Source of the DNA: DATJLY01 sp963773665
GTDB taxonomy: Bacteria > Pseudomonadota > Alphaproteobacteria > ATCC43930 > CGMCC-115725
Length of the DNA stretch: 64,000 nt
Assembly: GCA_963773665.1 (NCBI GenBank)
Contig: CAVZBZ010000002.1
Location: forward strand, 124,001-188,000
Reading direction: 5' to 3'
Shown here: piece after piece, positions 7,875 through 16,074 of the stretch
Position numbering within the stretch: the first letter of the stretch is position 1
Layout of the letters: each line of letters opens with the position of its first letter
Position numbers and translations under genes: made by a program
The notes under the pieces: model-generated
Told to the model about the DNA's origin: nothing
What the model saw: the letters and a program-made list of their open reading frames with translations, nothing else
Databases searched by the model: none

Positions 7875-8956
7875 AGCACGCGCCGCTCTACGCGCTGTCC
7901 GCGGCCGGCATCATTGCCGGCATCTGGAGCGCCATTCTCTTCGCACAGGAGAGGCCGCCTTTGCCGCCGGCCTTCGCGCCCGCGGCGAATCCCTTTGCCA
8001 AGGGCATCTACGCCAATGGCATGGTCGAGAGCTATCAGTCGCACGGCGAGAACATCAACATCTATCCCGAAGTCTCCGGACCAATCACGAAAATCCTGGT
8101 CGGCGAAGGCGACACGGTGAAGCAAGGCGCACCGCTCCTCGCGATCGACGATTCCGTGCAGCGCGCAACGGTCCAGCAGGAGCAGTCGCAGGCCGAGGCG
8201 GCGCTTGCCGTGCTGGAAGAACTGAAGGCCGAGCCGCGGCCGGAAACGCTGGCGGTGTCGGTTGCCCAGGTCGCGAGCGCCAAGGCGGCCCTCAAGAACG
8301 CGCAGGATGTGCTCGACAAGGAAGAGCAGTCCTACCGGCTCGACCCGCAGTCGGTCAGCAAGAACGACCTCGATAATGCGCGCAACGCCGAAAAGCTCGC
8401 CGCCACCAATCTCGACGTCGTGCAGAAACAATTCGACCTGACGAAGGCGGGCGCCTGGATCTATGACATCCAGAACCAGGAACGGACCTACCTCGCGCTC
8501 TCCGGAGCTTATGCGGCCGGCAATGCGCTACTCGCAAAATACACGCTTCGCGCGCCTATTGACGGCGTCGTGCTGTCGGTGCACGCCGCGTCCGGCAGTT
8601 ATATTTCGCCCCAAGGCGCCTATGACAGCTACACCCAAGGATTCGATCCCGTGATCGTTATGGGCAGCGCGCAGAAATATCTCGAGGTGCGGGCCTATAT
8701 CGACGAAGTCCTGGTGGGCCGCCTCCCGGCCATCGACAAGATGGAGGCGCGCATGTTCATTCAGGGAACGGACATCAGCATTCCGCTGACCTACGACCGG
8801 ACCCAGCCTTATGTCTCGCCCAAGATCGAACTGTCGGACGAGAAGCAGGAGCGGGTCGATGTCAGGGTCCTGCCGGTCATCTTTCGGTTCGAGAAGCCGA
8901 AAAACGTCAATCTCTATCCCGGCGAGCTGGTGGATGTGTATGTCGGCGAAAAATAA
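7871..8956 (+). CDS. HlyD/DevB-like periplasmic adaptor protein
   Basis: 361 aa from a TTG that overlaps the ATPase stop (TTGA), preceded by GGGGAAAGGA at about 7 nt. The frame is open further upstream but there overlaps the ATPase. It has an N-terminal membrane anchor or signal (about 8-23), a biotinyl-lipoyl-like half motif (ISGPITKILVGEGDTVKQGAPL is the barrel-sandwich region), a coiled-coil hairpin (about 95-200) and a second barrel-sandwich half (LRAPIDGVVLSVHAASG). It bridges the inner-membrane permease and the outer membrane channel encoded next. Confidence 0.87.
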   Translation: MKHAPLYALSAAGIIAGIWSAILFAQERPPLPPAFAPAANPFAKGIYANGMVESYQSHGENINIYPEVSGPITKILVGEGDTVKQGAPLLAIDDSVQRATVQQEQSQAEAALAVLEELKAEPRPETLAVSVAQVASAKAALKNAQDVLDKEEQSYRLDPQSVSKNDLDNARNAEKLAATNLDVVQKQFDLTKAGAWIYDIQNQERTYLALSGAYAAGNALLAKYTLRAPIDGVVLSVHAASGSYISPQGAYDSYTQGFDPVIVMGSAQKYLEVRAYIDEVLVGRLPAIDKMEARMFIQGTDISIPLTYDRTQPYVSPKIELSDEKQERVDVRVLPVIFRFEKPKNVNLYPGELVDVYVGEK

Positions 8957-10433
8957 CCGTTGCATGGCGGCTGCGCTGCGGTGCCACGCGATGGTTGCCG
9001 CAGCCCTGCTTCCGGCGCTCGCCGGTTGCGCCGTCGGGCCCGACTTCATGCCGCCGGCGGCGCCGCCGGTTGACCATTACACGAGCGGTACCGATCCGAA
9101 AGCGACAATTGCGGTCGAAGGGACGGCACAGCACTTCGCGCCGGGCGCAGAGCTCGGCGCCCGATGGTGGCAGCTCTTCGCCTCGCAGAAGGTCAATGAC
9201 GTCGTTGCCGAGGCGATTGCCGCCAATCCGACCATAGCGGCGGCCGAGGCAAGCCTCCGTCAAAGCCAATACGACCTGCGCGCCGGATACGGGATCTTCT
9301 TCCCTTCGGTCGCGGCCAATGCCGCGGCCACGCGCCAGAGATATTCGTCGCTGAAAGTGGGCCAGGAGACGCCGCCCGTCATGTTCAACCTCTTCACGCT
9401 GTCGGCCAGCGTCTCCTATGCGCTCGACGTGTTCGGCGGCGAGCGGCGCACGGTCGAGGGGCTGGGCGCCGCCTCCGACGCGCAGCATGACGCGCTCCTT
9501 GCCGCCGATCTCACGATCACCGCCAATGTCATCAACACGATGATCGCCAAGGCGGCATACCAGGCCGAACTCGACGCGACGCGAGAGATCGTCACGATCG
9601 AGCGCGAGCAGGTGAACCTCGCGCAAATCAAGGCGAACGCCGGAACGGCGCCCTATTCGAGCGTGCTCAGCATCGAAAGCCAGCTCGACTCGTCCGAGGC
9701 GACGATCCCGCCGCTCGAACAGAAGATCACGCAGTCGGACGATCTCCTCGCCACGCTCGTCGGCCGGACGCCCGCGGAGTGGCAGGCGCCTGAAATGCGC
9801 TTTGAGGAGCTTACGCTTCCCGGCACGTTGCCGGTGAGCCTGCCGTCGTCCCTCGTGCGGCAACGCCCCGACATCCTCGTCGCCGAGGCGAATCTGCACC
9901 AAGCCAGCGCCGGTATCGGCGTCGCCACGGCCGCGCTGCTGCCGAGCCTGTCGCTCGATGCCGGGTATGGGGTCAACAACACGTTGACGAATAATCTTTT
10001 CGCGAAGAACGCCAGCTTCTGGAATTTCGGCGCCAACGTCACCGCGCCGCTCTTCGAGGGCGGCACGCTGTGGTTCCGCCGTAAGGCGGCGATCGCCGGC
10101 TTCCAGCAGGCCGGTGCGACTTATCGGCAGACGGTGCTGAGCGCGTTCGCGCAAGTGGCGGACACCTTGCGCGCGCTCGAACATGACGCCGCATCGCTCG
10201 AAGCGCAGAACCGCGCGGTCGATGCTGCAACCGAAGCGCTTCATCTCGTCCAGTCGAATTATCAAGCCGGACTCGCCGACTACACCAACGTGCTGATCGC
10301 CGATGGGCAGTTCTACCAAGCCAAGATCAGCGACCTCGAGGCACGGGCGGAGCGCTACCAGGACACGGTCGCGCTGTTCGTGGCCTTGGGCGGCGGCTGG
10401 TGGAACGCGGACGCGGGTCTGGCCAATCGCTGA
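8940..10433 (+). CDS. Outer membrane efflux lipoprotein, NodT family
   Basis: 497 aa from the ATG at 8940; an ATG at 8964 is an alternative. The signal ends in the lipobox LAGC with the lipidated cysteine at residue 30, followed by the family start AVGPDFMPP. Two OEP (TolC-like) repeats follow, with the RWWQLF motif early and long alpha-helical segments. It forms the outer membrane channel of the exporter encoded upstream. The start overlaps the adaptor stop by 17 bp. The long open frame on the opposite strand here is a GC-skew shadow. Confidence 0.9.
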   Translation: MSAKNNRCMAAALRCHAMVAAALLPALAGCAVGPDFMPPAAPPVDHYTSGTDPKATIAVEGTAQHFAPGAELGARWWQLFASQKVNDVVAEAIAANPTIAAAEASLRQSQYDLRAGYGIFFPSVAANAAATRQRYSSLKVGQETPPVMFNLFTLSASVSYALDVFGGERRTVEGLGAASDAQHDALLAADLTITANVINTMIAKAAYQAELDATREIVTIEREQVNLAQIKANAGTAPYSSVLSIESQLDSSEATIPPLEQKITQSDDLLATLVGRTPAEWQAPEMRFEELTLPGTLPVSLPSSLVRQRPDILVAEANLHQASAGIGVATAALLPSLSLDAGYGVNNTLTNNLFAKNASFWNFGANVTAPLFEGGTLWFRRKAAIAGFQQAGATYRQTVLSAFAQVADTLRALEHDAASLEAQNRAVDAATEALHLVQSNYQAGLADYTNVLIADGQFYQAKISDLEARAERYQDTVALFVALGGGWWNADAGLANR

Positions 10434-10455
10434 TGACAAATACCGTCGCAGGCGC

Positions 10456-10469
10456 TTGATCTGTCTCAA
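10456..10469 (+). promoter_or_regulatory. FNR/FixK-type box upstream of pncB
   Basis: TTGATctgtCTCAA, 8 of 10 half-site bases match. The centre is 42.5 bp from the pncB ATG. A -10-like hexamer GATTCT at 10492-10497 sits exactly at class II spacing, so transcription should start one base before the ATG. Confidence 0.65.
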
Positions 10470-10504
10470 TGAGCCACTGATGCCTTTAGCGGATTCTCTG
10501 TCCG

Positions 10505-11857
10505 ATGGAACCGTCTTCCAGCCCGCTTTTGACGGACCTCTACCAGCTCAATATGCTCCAGGCGTATCTGGACCATGGCGAGACCGGTACTGCGGTTTTC
10601 GAATTTTTCTTCCGCAAGCTTCCGCTAAGGCGTCGGTTTCTGCTTGCCGCGGGCCTCGAGGATGCTCTCTCATTCCTCGAGAGCCTGCGCTTCTCGCCGG
10701 ATGAGATCACGTGGCTCTCGCGCAGCGGCCGGTTCGGTAAGGCGCTTCTCGATTACCTCGCCGCCTTTCGCTTTACGGGCGACGTCCATGCGATGCCGGA
10801 GGGCACGGCTTTCTTCGCCGACGAGCCGATCCTGCGGGTCACCGCGCCGCTGCCGGAGGCGCAGCTCGTCGAAACGCGCCTCATCAATATTCTGCATTAT
10901 CAATCGCTGATCGCGGCCAAGGCCGCGCGCATGGTTCTTGCGGCGCCGGGCAAGCTTCTGGTGGATTTCGGGCTGCGTCGCGCACATGGGGCCGAGGCGG
11001 GCATAATGGCGGCGCGGGCGAGCTATATTGCTGGTTTCGCAGGCACGGCGACACTTGTTGCCGAAAAGCTCTATGGTATCCCAGTTTACGGGACAATGGC
11101 GCATTCCTTCATTCAGGCCCACGACGACGAGGCGGCGGCCTTCGAGAACTTCGCGCGGTCGCGTCCCAAAAGCCTGACGCTGCTCATCGATACCTACGAC
11201 ACCGAAGAGGCGGCCCGAAAGGTCGTGGCGCTGGCACCCCGGCTGATGCAGGACGGAATCGCTGTTCGAGCTGTGAGGCTCGACAGCGGCGATCTCATCG
11301 CGCTCTCGAAGAGCGTCCGGCGCATCCTCGATGAGGGGGGATTGCGGGATGTCACGATCTTCGCCAGTGGCGGACTCGACGAAGATGCTCTCCTCGCGAT
11401 CGCCCGAGCGGGAGCGCCGATCGACGGGTTCGGGATCGGGACAAGCCTGACTACGTCCTCCGACGTGCCCGCCCTCGATTGCGCGTACAAGATCCAGGAA
11501 TATGTGGGCGTGCCGCGCCGCAAGCGCTCGGCCGGCAAGGCGACCTGGCCGGGCCGGAAGCAGGTGTGGCGGCGGCATGGCGCCGATGGACGCATGGCGG
11601 GCGATACGGTATCGCTCGAAGACGATGATCAGGCGGGTGAGCCGCTCATTGAGCTAGTCATGGAGAAAGGCCGCCGCATAGGCCCCGTGCCGCCTCTGGC
11701 CGCTATCCGCGCGCGCGCCGCGCAGAACCTCGATCAGCTTCCGGAAGGCCTGCGACGCCTCGATGCGGCTGCGATCTATCCGGTACAGATCGCCGATTCC
11801 CTCGTTCGCCTTGCCGCCGAATGCGACAGGCGAACGAGCAAGCGGACTCAGCCTTGA
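10505..11857 (+). CDS. pncB: Nicotinate phosphoribosyltransferase
   Basis: 450 aa. It condenses nicotinate with PRPP (ATP-assisted) to nicotinate mononucleotide in NAD salvage. The N-terminus LLTDLYQLNMLQAYLD is diagnostic. The histidine of GTMAHSF (H200) is the phosphorylated residue of the family, and the FGIGTSL block lies near residue 318. There is no Shine-Dalgarno sequence before the ATG, and the FNR-box geometry predicts a near-leaderless mRNA. It works with pncA and prs elsewhere in this island, which make nicotinate and PRPP. The downstream phosphotransferase gene overlaps its stop. Confidence 0.93.
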   Translation: MEPSSSPLLTDLYQLNMLQAYLDHGETGTAVFEFFFRKLPLRRRFLLAAGLEDALSFLESLRFSPDEITWLSRSGRFGKALLDYLAAFRFTGDVHAMPEGTAFFADEPILRVTAPLPEAQLVETRLINILHYQSLIAAKAARMVLAAPGKLLVDFGLRRAHGAEAGIMAARASYIAGFAGTATLVAEKLYGIPVYGTMAHSFIQAHDDEAAAFENFARSRPKSLTLLIDTYDTEEAARKVVALAPRLMQDGIAVRAVRLDSGDLIALSKSVRRILDEGGLRDVTIFASGGLDEDALLAIARAGAPIDGFGIGTSLTTSSDVPALDCAYKIQEYVGVPRRKRSAGKATWPGRKQVWRRHGADGRMAGDTVSLEDDDQAGEPLIELVMEKGRRIGPVPPLAAIRARAAQNLDQLPEGLRRLDAAAIYPVQIADSLVRLAAECDRRTSKRTQP

Positions 11858-13293
11858 GCGAGAGCGAAACCATCGATTTCCTCTCGAGAGGGGAAAGCTA
11901 TGGGCTTCCAGGACACGCGGTCGAGCGCATCGAGACGCACTGCTCGATTGTGTTCCTGGTCGGGGAAAATGCCTACAAGCTGAAGCGGCCTATCGCCTTC
12001 TCAGCGCTCGACTACACCTCCGTTGAACGGCGGGAAGCTGCGTGTCGCAGAGAGGTCGAGCTCAATCGGCGGACGGCTCCCGACCTTTATCTCGGCGTGC
12101 GCGCGATCCGCCGCGACAGCGGAGGCAAGCTCACCTTCGAAGGCATCGATTCTGTGGTCGATTGGGTCGTCGCGATGCGACGGTTCGACCAGTCCGATCT
12201 CTTCGACCATCTGGCCGAGGAGAACCGCCTGACGCCCGATCTGGCCCGCGCTCTGGCTGAGGAGATCGTTCGCTTTCACGCCGGTGCAGAGACGACCCAG
12301 GCTCACGGCGGCGCGCTGGGATTAAGGCAGGCGATCGATCACAACCGCCGCGATCAATTGACGGTCGCATCCGTACTGAGGGAAGAGGCCGTCGAAAGCC
12401 TCTATGCCAAATCCCTCGGAGCTCTCGACCGTCTTGGCTCTTTGCTGGACCGCCGCCGCGCGAGCGGCCATGTGCGCGTCTGTCATGGCGACCTGCGTCT
12501 CGCGAACATCTGCCTCTACCAAGGCCGGCCGACGCTGTTCGATGCCATAGAGTTCGCGGATGAACTCTCCTGCATCGATGTGCTCTACGATCTCGCGTTT
12601 TTGCTCATGGACCTATGCCAGGTAGGGTTGCACGCTCAGGCGAGCGGCGTGTTCAATCATTATCTCGACGCGACCGCGAACGACGAAGGACTGCGCGCCC
12701 TTCCCTTGATGATTTCGGTCCGTGCCGGAACACGCGCCTATGCTCTCGCGGGATCCTCGCTGCGCAAGACAGAGCCCGAACAGGGCCGACGCTTGGCCGC
12801 CGCCGCGCAAAACCTCATGGCGCTCGCGTTCTCTCTGCTCGATCCAGGATCGCCGCGTCTCGTCGCAATCGGTGGCGGCACGGAAGCAGACCGGAGCGCC
12901 ATGGCGACTGCGCTTGCGCCGTCCTTTCGACCGGAGCCGGGCGCCCGTATCGTGCAGACCAGCGACATGACCGCCGCAGCGCTCAGCGATCAAACGGCCG
13001 AGATCGTGGCGGCCGGATATACGGCCGTTTTCGCCCGGTCATTCGATGCGATCGATCAGCAGCAGGAGGTTGCCGAGCTGGTGGCGGCGCAGCGGGCTCC
13101 CTTCGTGGGGATTTGGCTGGGTGAAGGGCACAATGCGCCGCCAGGGTGGCATATCCTTGACCAGGCCCACGGCACGGCGGCCGCTACGGCCGCCTTACGT
13201 CGCCTTGTTGATGCCAGCGCTTTGCGGCGCGATCGAGAAGATCCGTCACCTCCTCGTCGCGAAGCTGATGAAACTCTGCGTAGAAGAGGCTGA
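11854..13293 (+). CDS. APH-like phosphotransferase with a degenerate P-loop kinase domain
   Basis: 479 aa from the TTG overlapping the pncB stop; an ATG at 11821 would add 11 residues. The N-terminal two thirds is the aminoglycoside-phosphotransferase/kinase fold (Brenner motif HGDLRLAN at 211-218, then FDAIEF). In this family the C-terminal third is normally an AAA-type kinase with GGxSGxGKS. Here the equivalent at 340-348 reads GGGTEADRS, with glycine, lysine and flanking residues lost, so the second domain probably cannot bind ATP. The substrate is unknown. Co-transcription with pncB suggests a nucleotide- or sugar-linked small molecule. The 3' end overlaps the convergent phosphoribosyltransferase gene by 110 bp. 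Confidence 0.8.
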   Translation: MSESETIDFLSRGESYGLPGHAVERIETHCSIVFLVGENAYKLKRPIAFSALDYTSVERREAACRREVELNRRTAPDLYLGVRAIRRDSGGKLTFEGIDSVVDWVVAMRRFDQSDLFDHLAEENRLTPDLARALAEEIVRFHAGAETTQAHGGALGLRQAIDHNRRDQLTVASVLREEAVESLYAKSLGALDRLGSLLDRRRASGHVRVCHGDLRLANICLYQGRPTLFDAIEFADELSCIDVLYDLAFLLMDLCQVGLHAQASGVFNHYLDATANDEGLRALPLMISVRAGTRAYALAGSSLRKTEPEQGRRLAAAAQNLMALAFSLLDPGSPRLVAIGGGTEADRSAMATALAPSFRPEPGARIVQTSDMTAAALSDQTAEIVAAGYTAVFARSFDAIDQQQEVAELVAAQRAPFVGIWLGEGHNAPPGWHILDQAHGTAAATAALRRLVDASALRRDREDPSPPRREADETLRRRG

Positions 13294-13858
13294 TGGCGGC
13301 GAACGGTTCAGGCGTGGCGAGACAAACCAGCTCGTCGGCTTCGGCCCGCAATGTCTCGATCGTGCTCGCAGGTGCGACGGGCACCGCCATGACCAGGCGC
13401 GCCGGGGCTCGCCGGCGCACGGCGCGCAATGCCGCTCGCATAGTGGCGCCGGTCGCAATGCCATCGTCAACCACGATCGCACTGCGCCGGGTAACGTCGA
13501 CAGGCGATCGGTTGCCACGGTAGACCCTCTGGCGGCGCTCGATCTCGTGCATTTGGCGGTCTATCTCGTCGTCGAGATAGTCTTGCGGGACATCGAGCTG
13601 CGCAACGGTGTCGGATTCGATGACCTTTTCCACAGGCGTGCCTTCGGCGATAGCCCCGATCGCGAGTTCTCCGAAACCAGGCGCGCCGAGCTTCCGCACG
13701 AGAAGCACGTCGAGCGGCGCCTCGAGCATTTCGGCGATTTCGAACGCCACCGGCACGCCGCCGCGGGGGAGCGCCAGCACCACCGGATGCGCGTCCTTAA
13801 AGCGCACGAGCTCAGCCGCCAGCTGGTGCCCTGCGTCGCTTCGGTCATGGAACATCAT
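13184..13858 (-). CDS. Phosphoribosyltransferase domain protein
   Basis: 224 aa. It has the type I PRTase PRPP loop VVDDGIATGATM (129-140) and the N-terminal ALPRGGVPVAFEIA block (29-42) typical of stand-alone PRTases. It is the last gene of the minus-strand operon polX-sufS-prs-PRTase and starts 1 nt after the PRPP synthetase stop, so its co-substrate enzyme is made with it. The base or acceptor is unknown. Its 3' 110 bp overlap the convergent kinase gene. Confidence 0.85.
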   Translation of the reverse strand: MMFHDRSDAGHQLAAELVRFKDAHPVVLALPRGGVPVAFEIAEMLEAPLDVLLVRKLGAPGFGELAIGAIAEGTPVEKVIESDTVAQLDVPQDYLDDEIDRQMHEIERRQRVYRGNRSPVDVTRRSAIVVDDGIATGATMRAALRAVRRRAPARLVMAVPVAPASTIETLRAEADELVCLATPEPFAAISLFYAEFHQLRDEEVTDLLDRAAKRWHQQGDVRRP

Positions 13859-13859
13859 G

Positions 13860-14834
13860 TCACCGGCCCCGATGCGAATGGGCGATTGCCTCGGCCATGA
13901 GGCCGGACGTGTCGAGGACGGTCAGTGCCTTTATCGCATCCCCTGTCATCGTCGCAGGCAGCGGGATGGAGTCCGTAACGACCAGACCATCGAATTCGCC
14001 ACGAGTGAAAAAATCCGTGCCGCTTCTTGGGAAGACGGCATGAGTCGCCGCGCCATAGACGTGCGCGGCGCCCGCCTCGCGGCAGGCTCGGGCGGCCCGC
14101 AGGAGGGTCGTTCCCGTGCTGATGAGATCGTCGAGGAGAATGACAGTCTTGTCTGTCACAGAGCCAACCAGCGTTCCGCCGGAAACGACGCCGCCGCTGC
14201 GGTATTTCTCTATGAAGCCGCTGTCAACCTGGGCGCCCGTGCGTTGCTGCAGTGCTCGGCGGAAGCTCTCCGCGCGCTTCACGCCGCCGGCATCGGGCGA
14301 GACCACAGCGATCGCCCAGCCTTTTGCCATGCGAGCGAAATGCTCGGCGAACAGGTCGGCCGCGGATAGATGCTTGGTGGGACACCGGAACCCGTTTTCG
14401 AAGGCGGCTTCATTGTGCACCTCGAGCGCCAGCACGCGATCAGTTCCGACCGCGTCGAACAGGGCGGCGACATAACGAGACGTCACAGGGTCGTAGGGCT
14501 GGGTGCGGCGATCCTTTCGCGCGTAGCAGAGGTAGGGAAGCACGATCGTAACTCGATCGGCACCGTGATCTTTCAGCGTGGCAACGAGAAATAACAGCCG
14601 GCAGAGCTTGTCATTGACGCTTTGCGTCTCGTCCCCGTGGAGCGCATGCAGGACGAAGCAGTCGCTCCCATCTACCGGGCCGAGCGGCCTGATCTTGTGC
14701 TCGCCGTCCTCAAAAGGGCGCTCTTCGACCGGCGAAAGCGGGATTTCGAGCCGACGGGCGACGTGCCCAGCGTAGCCAATGGTGCCCGTCAGCGAAAAGA
14801 GAGCGAGCGGATCCTGTGCCAAGGAGTCCTCCAT
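13860..14834 (-). CDS. prs: Ribose-phosphate pyrophosphokinase (PRPP synthetase)
   Basis: 324 aa from the ATG at 14834; an upstream frame to 14897 would overlap the cysteine desulfurase. It makes PRPP from ribose 5-phosphate and ATP. Visible motifs are the FEDGEHKIRP loop (41-50), the YLCYARKDRR flexible loop (101-110) and the PRPP loop VILLDDLISTGTT (231-243). Sequence details (LALEVHNEAAF in place of the usual LDLHAxQIQGFF) show a divergent, secondary type rather than the housekeeping enzyme. It sits between sufS and a PRTase and should supply PRPP to that enzyme and to PncB. Confidence 0.88.
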   Translation of the reverse strand: MEDSLAQDPLALFSLTGTIGYAGHVARRLEIPLSPVEERPFEDGEHKIRPLGPVDGSDCFVLHALHGDETQSVNDKLCRLLFLVATLKDHGADRVTIVLPYLCYARKDRRTQPYDPVTSRYVAALFDAVGTDRVLALEVHNEAAFENGFRCPTKHLSAADLFAEHFARMAKGWAIAVVSPDAGGVKRAESFRRALQQRTGAQVDSGFIEKYRSGGVVSGGTLVGSVTDKTVILLDDLISTGTTLLRAARACREAGAAHVYGAATHAVFPRSGTDFFTRGEFDGLVVTDSIPLPATMTGDAIKALTVLDTSGLMAEAIAHSHRGR

Positions 14835-14847
14835 TTCGTGAACGCGC

Positions 14848-16074
14848 TCACCGGGCGATCTCCCCAAGAGCGGCGATGAGCTGGTCGATATCTTCATCCG
14901 TGGTGTAGGGCGCGAGGCTCGCGCGAGCGGTGCCCTCGATGCCGAGCGTTATCATCAGCGGCTGTGCGCAATGATGGCCATGCCGCAACGCCAGCTTGTG
15001 TCCGTCGAGTCGCCGGCAAACCTCCTCCGAGCTCAGCCCCGAGACAGTAAAGGAAACGACGCCGCGCCGTTCTTCGGTCGTTTCGGGTCCGATCACCCGA
15101 ACGCGCTTCAGGCCCGCCATCGTGTGCAGCAAGCGCGCGGTGAGAACCCTTTCGCGCTGCGAAACGGCAGGCCAATCGAGCCGCTCCATCCATCGAATGG
15201 CTGCGCCGAGCCCGACCGCCGCCCCGATCGGCGGCGTGCCGGCCTCGAACCGCCGCGGCGCTTCGGCGAACTCGGCCGTATCCGGCGTCACCCGCCGGAT
15301 CATCTGGCCGCCGACCATGAAGGGCGGCATCTCAGCCAGAAGCTCGCTCCGGCCCCACAGCACCCCAATGCCCGTGGGACCGAACGTCTTGTGGCCGGAA
15401 AACGCATAGAAATCGATGTCGAGCTTCTCGACGTCGAGCGGGCCATGGGGAGCCCGTTGCGCCCCATCGAGTGCGACCAGGGCACCGACGGAGCGGGCTG
15501 CGGCGACGATCGGGGCGACATCTGTGATGGCGCCCGTCACGTTCGAGCAGTGCGTTACCGCGATCAGCCGGCACTTCGCGGTGACGAGGTCGGGAAGGCG
15601 CGTGAGATCGATCCTGCCCTCCGACGTGATAGGTAGTACGCGGAGCCTGACCCCGCGCCGCTTTGCGAGCGCGCGCCAGGGCAAAGTATTGCTGTGGTGC
15701 TCGAGGATGGAAAGAACGATCTCGTCTCCCTCTTGCAGCCGCTCGCCAAGAGACTGGGCGAGGAGATTCAGCGCCGAGGTCGTGCCGTAGGTGAAGACCA
15801 CCTCCCGGGACGATGCAGCACCGAGGAACCGCGCGACATCGGTCCGTGCGGCTTCGTATTCGGCCAGAGCTTCCCGCGCGAGCTTGTAGACCCCGCCATA
15901 CACGTTCGCACGGAGGGTCGTGCCGAACCGATGCAGCGCATCGATGACGGATTCGGGCATTTGCGCGGTGGCAGCGCTGTCGAGATAGTGAAGCTCGGCA
16001 CCGGCGAGCAGCGGAAACTGTCTCCGGATCGCCCAGGGATCCGAGAGGAGTTGGGATGCCGGCTCGGGGCTCAT
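14848..16074 (-). CDS. sufS: Cysteine desulfurase, SufS/CsdA type
   Basis: 408 aa. A PLP enzyme of class V fold that takes sulfur from cysteine for Fe-S clusters or thio-cofactors. The PLP lysine is in FSGHKTFGPTG (K229), with D203 (ALDGAQ) and H126 (EHHSN) near the cofactor. The persulfide cysteine is in RHGHHCAQPLM (C369), followed by the small SufS-type loop. Its start overlaps the polX stop by 4 bp. No sufBCD genes are nearby. A stand-alone copy under an FNR-type box could support Fe-S repair when oxygen falls; this is inference. Confidence 0.9.
   Translation of the reverse strand: MSPEPASQLLSDPWAIRRQFPLLAGAELHYLDSAATAQMPESVIDALHRFGTTLRANVYGGVYKLAREALAEYEAARTDVARFLGAASSREVVFTYGTTSALNLLAQSLGERLQEGDEIVLSILEHHSNTLPWRALAKRRGVRLRVLPITSEGRIDLTRLPDLVTAKCRLIAVTHCSNVTGAITDVAPIVAAARSVGALVALDGAQRAPHGPLDVEKLDIDFYAFSGHKTFGPTGIGVLWGRSELLAEMPPFMVGGQMIRRVTPDTAEFAEAPRRFEAGTPPIGAAVGLGAAIRWMERLDWPAVSQRERVLTARLLHTMAGLKRVRVIGPETTEERRGVVSFTVSGLSSEEVCRRLDGHKLALRHGHHCAQPLMITLGIEGTARASLAPYTTDEDIDQLIAALGEIAR

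Noticed and set aside
8907..10469. 520-aa open frame opposite the outer membrane channel gene
   Set aside because: Same reason: a third-position GC shadow of the NodT-family gene with no recognisable motif.
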